NCBI GenBank assembly: GCA_020445165.1
Contig: JAGRHE010000010.1
Coordinates: 1-36,526, forward strand
Source: Gammaproteobacteria bacterium
GTDB lineage: Bacteria > Pseudomonadota > Gammaproteobacteria > Chromatiales > Sedimenticolaceae
Reading direction: 5' to 3'
Length of the DNA stretch: 36,526 nt
Shown: positions 33,229 to 36,526 of the stretch, one piece after another
Layout of the letters: each line of letters starts with the position of its first letter
How positions within the stretch are numbered: position 1 is the first letter of the stretch
Made by a program: the position numbers and the translations under genes
Notes under the pieces: model-generated
The model's input: the letters and a program-made list of their open reading frames with translations, nothing else
What the model was told of the DNA's origin: nothing
Database searches by the model: none

Positions 33229-34902
33229 TTGAAGTCCGAGACCAGGAAACGCAATGCCGGGCGACCCAAGGGGCGCCGGGCAGGATCGGCCGAACTGGCC
33301 CAAGTCGACCACTATATCGGCGCTGACATCGGCCGCCGCGACTTGCTGATCGAATACCTGCACCGGATCCAGGATGACCTTGGCCACCTGCCGGCCAACC
33401 TGCTGGTCGCGCTCGCCGAGCGTCTGCGCCTGGCGCCGGCCGAAGTCTACGAGGTGGCCACCTTCTACCATCACTTCGACGTGGTGAAAGAAGACGACAC
33501 CTCTCCTCCCGCGCTGACCGTACGCGTATGCGAGTCGATCAGCTGTGCGATGAACGGTGCTGAGGCGCTGATCGACGGCCTGAAGCAGGATCTTGGCGAC
33601 GCTGTCCGCGTGCAACGCGTGCCATGCGTCGGGCGATGTGCGAAGGCGCCGGTCGCCGTTGTCGGAACCTTTCCCGTGGAGTCGGCTGACGTGAACAAGG
33701 TGTGCCAGACCGTCGACGACGGGACCCGGCATGACATCATCCCGCCTCGAGTGGTTGACTATGCCGCTTATCACGCAACGTCCGGTTACTCCCAGCTGCG
33801 TGAACTGTTGGCATGCGGTGACGAAGAATCCTGTTCACGCGTGATCACGGCACTCGAAGACGCCCGTCTGCGCGGACTCGGCGGTGCGGGTTTCCCGGCC
33901 GGCCGCAAATGGCGCATCGTACGCGACTACCCGGGCCCGCGCCTGATGGCGGTCAACATCGACGAAGGCGAGCCGGGCACCTTCAAGGATCGGCATTTTC
34001 TCGAACGCAACCCGCATCGTTTTATCGAAGGCATGCTGATCGCGGCGCATGTCGTCGGCGTAGAAGCTATCTATATCTACCTGCGCGACGAGTATGCCGG
34101 TCTACGTGTGCTGCTCGAGCGCGAACTGGCTGCGATCAAGGCAGATCCACCGTGTCCGCTGCCGCCGATCGAACTGCGGCGGGGTGCCGGTGCATACATC
34201 TGTGGCGAAGAATCGGCCATGATCGAATCCATTGAAGGCAAACGCGGCATGCCGCGCCTGCGGCCGCCCTATATCGCAGAACGTGGCCTGTTCGGCCGGC
34301 CGACCCTCGAGCACAACATGGAAACCCTGTACTGGGTACCCGAGATCCTCGAGAAGGGTGCCGACTGGTTCGTGTCGCAGGGACGCAATGGCCGCCACGG
34401 TCTGCGCAGCTACTCGGTAAGCGGCCGGGTCCGCAATCCCGGCGTGCACGTGGCACCCGCCGGTATCAGCGTGCGGGAACTGATCGATGAGTTCTGTGGC
34501 GGCATGCTCGATGGACATCACCTCAAAGCCTACTTCCCCGGGGGCGCATCCGGCGGCATCCTGCCTGCCTCGCTGGACCACCTGCCACTCGATTTCGACA
34601 CCCTCAACGAGTACGGCTGTTTCATCGGTTCAGCCGCGATCATCGTCCTGTCCGAACACGACAGCGTGCGTGAGCAAGCATTGAATGCCATGCGCTTTTT
34701 CGCCCACGAATCGTGCGGCCAGTGCACACCCTGTCGGGTCGGCACCGAGAAAGCGGCGCACCTGATGGACCAGGCCGACTGGAACCAACCTTTGCTCGAA
34801 GACCTGTGCCAGGTCATGCAGGATGCCTCGATCTGCGGCCTCGGCCAGGCAGCGCCCAATCCCCTGCGCTGCGCACTCAAGTATTTCCCGGAGGAGTTCT
34901 GA
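33229..34902 (+). CDS. NAD-dependent formate dehydrogenase, fused gamma-beta subunit
   Basis: A 557-residue fusion of a NuoE-like and a NuoF-like domain, as in tungsten or molybdenum formate dehydrogenases such as FDH1 of methylotrophs. Residues 25-175 carry the [2Fe-2S] cysteines (CESISC, CVGRC). The NuoF part has the FMN/NADH loop GLGGAGFPAGRKW and the [4Fe-4S] motif SCGQCTPCR. It passes electrons from formate to NAD+. The start is TTG at 33229, with GGAG ten bases upstream. It precedes the catalytic subunit by 3 bp. Confidence 0.95.
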   Translation: MKSETRKRNAGRPKGRRAGSAELAQVDHYIGADIGRRDLLIEYLHRIQDDLGHLPANLLVALAERLRLAPAEVYEVATFYHHFDVVKEDDTSPPALTVRVCESISCAMNGAEALIDGLKQDLGDAVRVQRVPCVGRCAKAPVAVVGTFPVESADVNKVCQTVDDGTRHDIIPPRVVDYAAYHATSGYSQLRELLACGDEESCSRVITALEDARLRGLGGAGFPAGRKWRIVRDYPGPRLMAVNIDEGEPGTFKDRHFLERNPHRFIEGMLIAAHVVGVEAIYIYLRDEYAGLRVLLERELAAIKADPPCPLPPIELRRGAGAYICGEESAMIESIEGKRGMPRLRPPYIAERGLFGRPTLEHNMETLYWVPEILEKGADWFVSQGRNGRHGLRSYSVSGRVRNPGVHVAPAGISVRELIDEFCGGMLDGHHLKAYFPGGASGGILPASLDHLPLDFDTLNEYGCFIGSAAIIVLSEHDSVREQALNAMRFFAHESCGQCTPCRVGTEKAAHLMDQADWNQPLLEDLCQVMQDASICGLGQAAPNPLRCALKYFPEEF

Positions 34903-34905
34903 GTC

Positions 34906-36526
34906 ATGGCCGCACTTCCAGAACATCTGCCCCAGCCGGTGTCATTCACGCTGAACGGGCGCGAAATCGAGGCACTGCCTGGTGAAACCATCCTTCAGGC
35001 AGCACGCCGTCACGACGTCGAGATTCCGCATCTGTGCTATCGCGATGGACTGCGTGCCGACGGCAACTGCCGCGCCTGTGTGGTCGAGATCGATGGCGAG
35101 CGGGTACTCGCGCCGTCCTGCTGCCGCACGCCATCCGCGGGTGCCAACATCAGCAGCGAATCGCCGCGCGCGAAGCATGCGCAAAAACTGGTGCTCGAGC
35201 TGCTGCACAGCGATACAACCGGGGCCGCTGGCGACAAGACCGACAACGAGCTCACCTACTGGTGCGACCGCCTCGATATCGACACAGCACGCTTCGCCCA
35301 GCGCAGGCAACCGGTAGCCGACCGCTCGCATCCAGCGATCATGGTCAACCTGGATGCCTGTATCCAGTGCACACGCTGTGTGCGTGCGTGCCGCGAGACG
35401 CAAGTGAACGATGTGATCGGCTACGCCGGGCGCGGCGGTCACGCGCGCATCGTGTTCGATCTCGATGATCCGATGGGCCAGTCCAGCTGCGTCGCCTGCG
35501 GCGAGTGCGTCCAAGTATGTCCTACCGGCGCCCTGTTGCCGGCAGCCGAAAGCGCCAAGATCGCGACCGAGAAACAGGTCGATTCGGTCTGCCCGTACTG
35601 TGGCGTCGGCTGCCAGTTCACCTACCATGTCTCCGGCAACCGCATCCTGCGGGTCGAAGGACGCGACGGGCCAGCGAACCATGGCCGGCTGTGCGTCAAG
35701 GGGCGTTACGGCTTCGACTACGTGAGTCACCGGCATCGCCTGACGCAGCCATTGATCCGGCGCGAGGATGCCCCCAAGCGCGCCGAGTTGGACCTCGACC
35801 CCGACAACCCGTTGCGCGACTTTCGCGAAGCCAGTTGGGAAGAGGCCATGCAGCGCGCCGTCGACGGCCTGCGGTCGATTCGTGATCAGAAAGGTCCCGG
35901 AGCACTGGCCGGCTTCGGTTCGGCCAAGGGCTCAAACGAAGAGGCCTACCTGTTCCAGAAGCTGGTACGCACTGCGTTCGGCAGCAACAACGTCGATCAC
36001 TGCACGCGACTATGCCATGCCTCGTCGGTTGCTGCGCTGCTGCAGATGATCGGCTCGGGTGCCGTATCGAACCCGGTGGCCGATGTCAGCGAGGCCGAGG
36101 TGATCATGCTGATCGGCTCGAACCCGACGGACAACCATCCAGTCGCGGCGACCTTCTTCAAGAACGCTGCGCGCGACGGCAAGACGCTGATCGTCATGGA
36201 TCCGCGCCGCACCTCGATTGCGCGCCACGCCGACTACGTCCTGCAGTTCAAGCCCGACACCGACGTCGCCATGCTCAACGCGATCATGCATGCAGTGATC
36301 GACCAGGGGCTGGTCGACGAGGCGTTCGTGCGGGAACGTACCGAGGGCTACGAGGCATTGAAGGCGCACCTCGCTGCATACACACCCGAGGCAATGGAAG
36401 CTGTGTGCGGCATTCCCGCGGCGATGCTGCGCGACGTGGCACGGGTATTTGCCTCTTCCAAGGGCTCGATGATCTTCTGGGGCATGGGCATATCGCAACA
36501 TGTGCACGGTACCGACAATGCCCGTT
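34906..36526 (+). CDS. NAD-dependent formate dehydrogenase, alpha subunit (cut by window edge)
   Basis: The first 540 residues of a formate dehydrogenase catalytic subunit. In order: a [2Fe-2S] domain (CYRDGLRADGNCRAC), a ferredoxin-like pair (CIQCTRCVRAC and CVACGECVQVCP), the [4Fe-4S] site CPYCGVGC and the molybdopterin domain. The metal ligand is Cys370 in CTRLCHASS, a normal Cys codon, so the enzyme is not a selenoprotein. It oxidises formate from the Fhc complex to CO2, yielding NADH. The C-terminal half lies outside the window. The ATG follows the previous stop by 3 bp. Confidence 0.95.
   Translation, partial: MAALPEHLPQPVSFTLNGREIEALPGETILQAARRHDVEIPHLCYRDGLRADGNCRACVVEIDGERVLAPSCCRTPSAGANISSESPRAKHAQKLVLELLHSDTTGAAGDKTDNELTYWCDRLDIDTARFAQRRQPVADRSHPAIMVNLDACIQCTRCVRACRETQVNDVIGYAGRGGHARIVFDLDDPMGQSSCVACGECVQVCPTGALLPAAESAKIATEKQVDSVCPYCGVGCQFTYHVSGNRILRVEGRDGPANHGRLCVKGRYGFDYVSHRHRLTQPLIRREDAPKRAELDLDPDNPLRDFREASWEEAMQRAVDGLRSIRDQKGPGALAGFGSAKGSNEEAYLFQKLVRTAFGSNNVDHCTRLCHASSVAALLQMIGSGAVSNPVADVSEAEVIMLIGSNPTDNHPVAATFFKNAARDGKTLIVMDPRRTSIARHADYVLQFKPDTDVAMLNAIMHAVIDQGLVDEAFVRERTEGYEALKAHLAAYTPEAMEAVCGIPAAMLRDVARVFASSKGSMIFWGMGISQHVHGTDNAR

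Noticed and set aside
36001..36030. Possible selenocysteine in formate dehydrogenase
   Set aside because: The metal-ligand codon is TGC (Cys), not TGA.
1..36526. CRISPR arrays, tRNA or rRNA genes, prophage or toxin-antitoxin genes
   Set aside because: None seen on either strand.

Overview
The window is a dense, high-GC bacterial locus that encodes most of a one-carbon oxidation pathway, from methanethiol to CO2, together with genes for making its special cofactors. Gene content and protein style suggest a proteobacterial, probably gammaproteobacterial, methylotroph or sulfur-compound oxidiser. No rRNA, tRNA or housekeeping gene is present to fix the taxonomy.

Left edge (1-2350): the 5' end of an IS4-type transposase runs off the window on the minus strand. 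Next to it is an AcoR-like sigma-54 activator (GAF, PAS, AAA+ with GAFTGA, Fis-type HTH).

First C1 operon, plus strand (2435-9934): a PTPS-like pterin enzyme, a DmrB-like flavoprotein, a dihydropteroate-synthase-like protein, fhcB, fhcA, a DUF447 protein, mfnB, an odd SpeD-like protein and a carbinolamine-dehydratase-like protein. Then, on the minus strand (9945-14302), comes a methylofuran/pABA operon (mfnD, mfnF, pabB, mfnE, one unknown gene). A HisA-like gene (14312-14995) diverges from it with only 9 bp between the start codons. The long minus-strand operon (16220-22663) reads mptG, mtdB, an ATP-grasp gene, mch, a RimK/MptN-like ligase, a CitG-like gene, fae and a zinc-finger-PTPS fusion. 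fhcD-fhcC diverge from it (22909-24614).

Right part (25092-36526): an OsmC-like thiol protein, a TlpA-like thioredoxin, the SBP56-type methanethiol oxidase (mtoX), a fused SCO-MauG protein, a second MauG/cytochrome c peroxidase paralogue, two small unknown exported or membrane proteins, a stand-alone SCO1, and an NAD-linked formate dehydrogenase (fused gamma-beta subunit plus alpha subunit, cut by the window edge).

Expected chemistry: MtoX turns CH3SH into formaldehyde, H2S and H2O2. Fae, MtdB, Mch and Fhc carry formaldehyde to formate on H4MPT and methylofuran. Formate dehydrogenase makes CO2 and NADH. The mfn, mpt, pab and pterin genes make the carriers. SCO, MauG, TlpA and OsmC fit copper or haem maturation and peroxide or thiol stress.

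The most interesting signal is a set of six close matches to the sigma-54 promoter consensus. They lie in front of the first C1 operon, fhcBA, mptG, fhcDC, osmC and mtoX, in the same window as a sigma-54 activator. This suggests one regulon joining methanethiol oxidation and H4MPT-dependent C1 oxidation. Other notable items are the SCO-MauG fusion, the SpeD-like protein lacking the usual processing histidine, and the three-part PTPS fusion.
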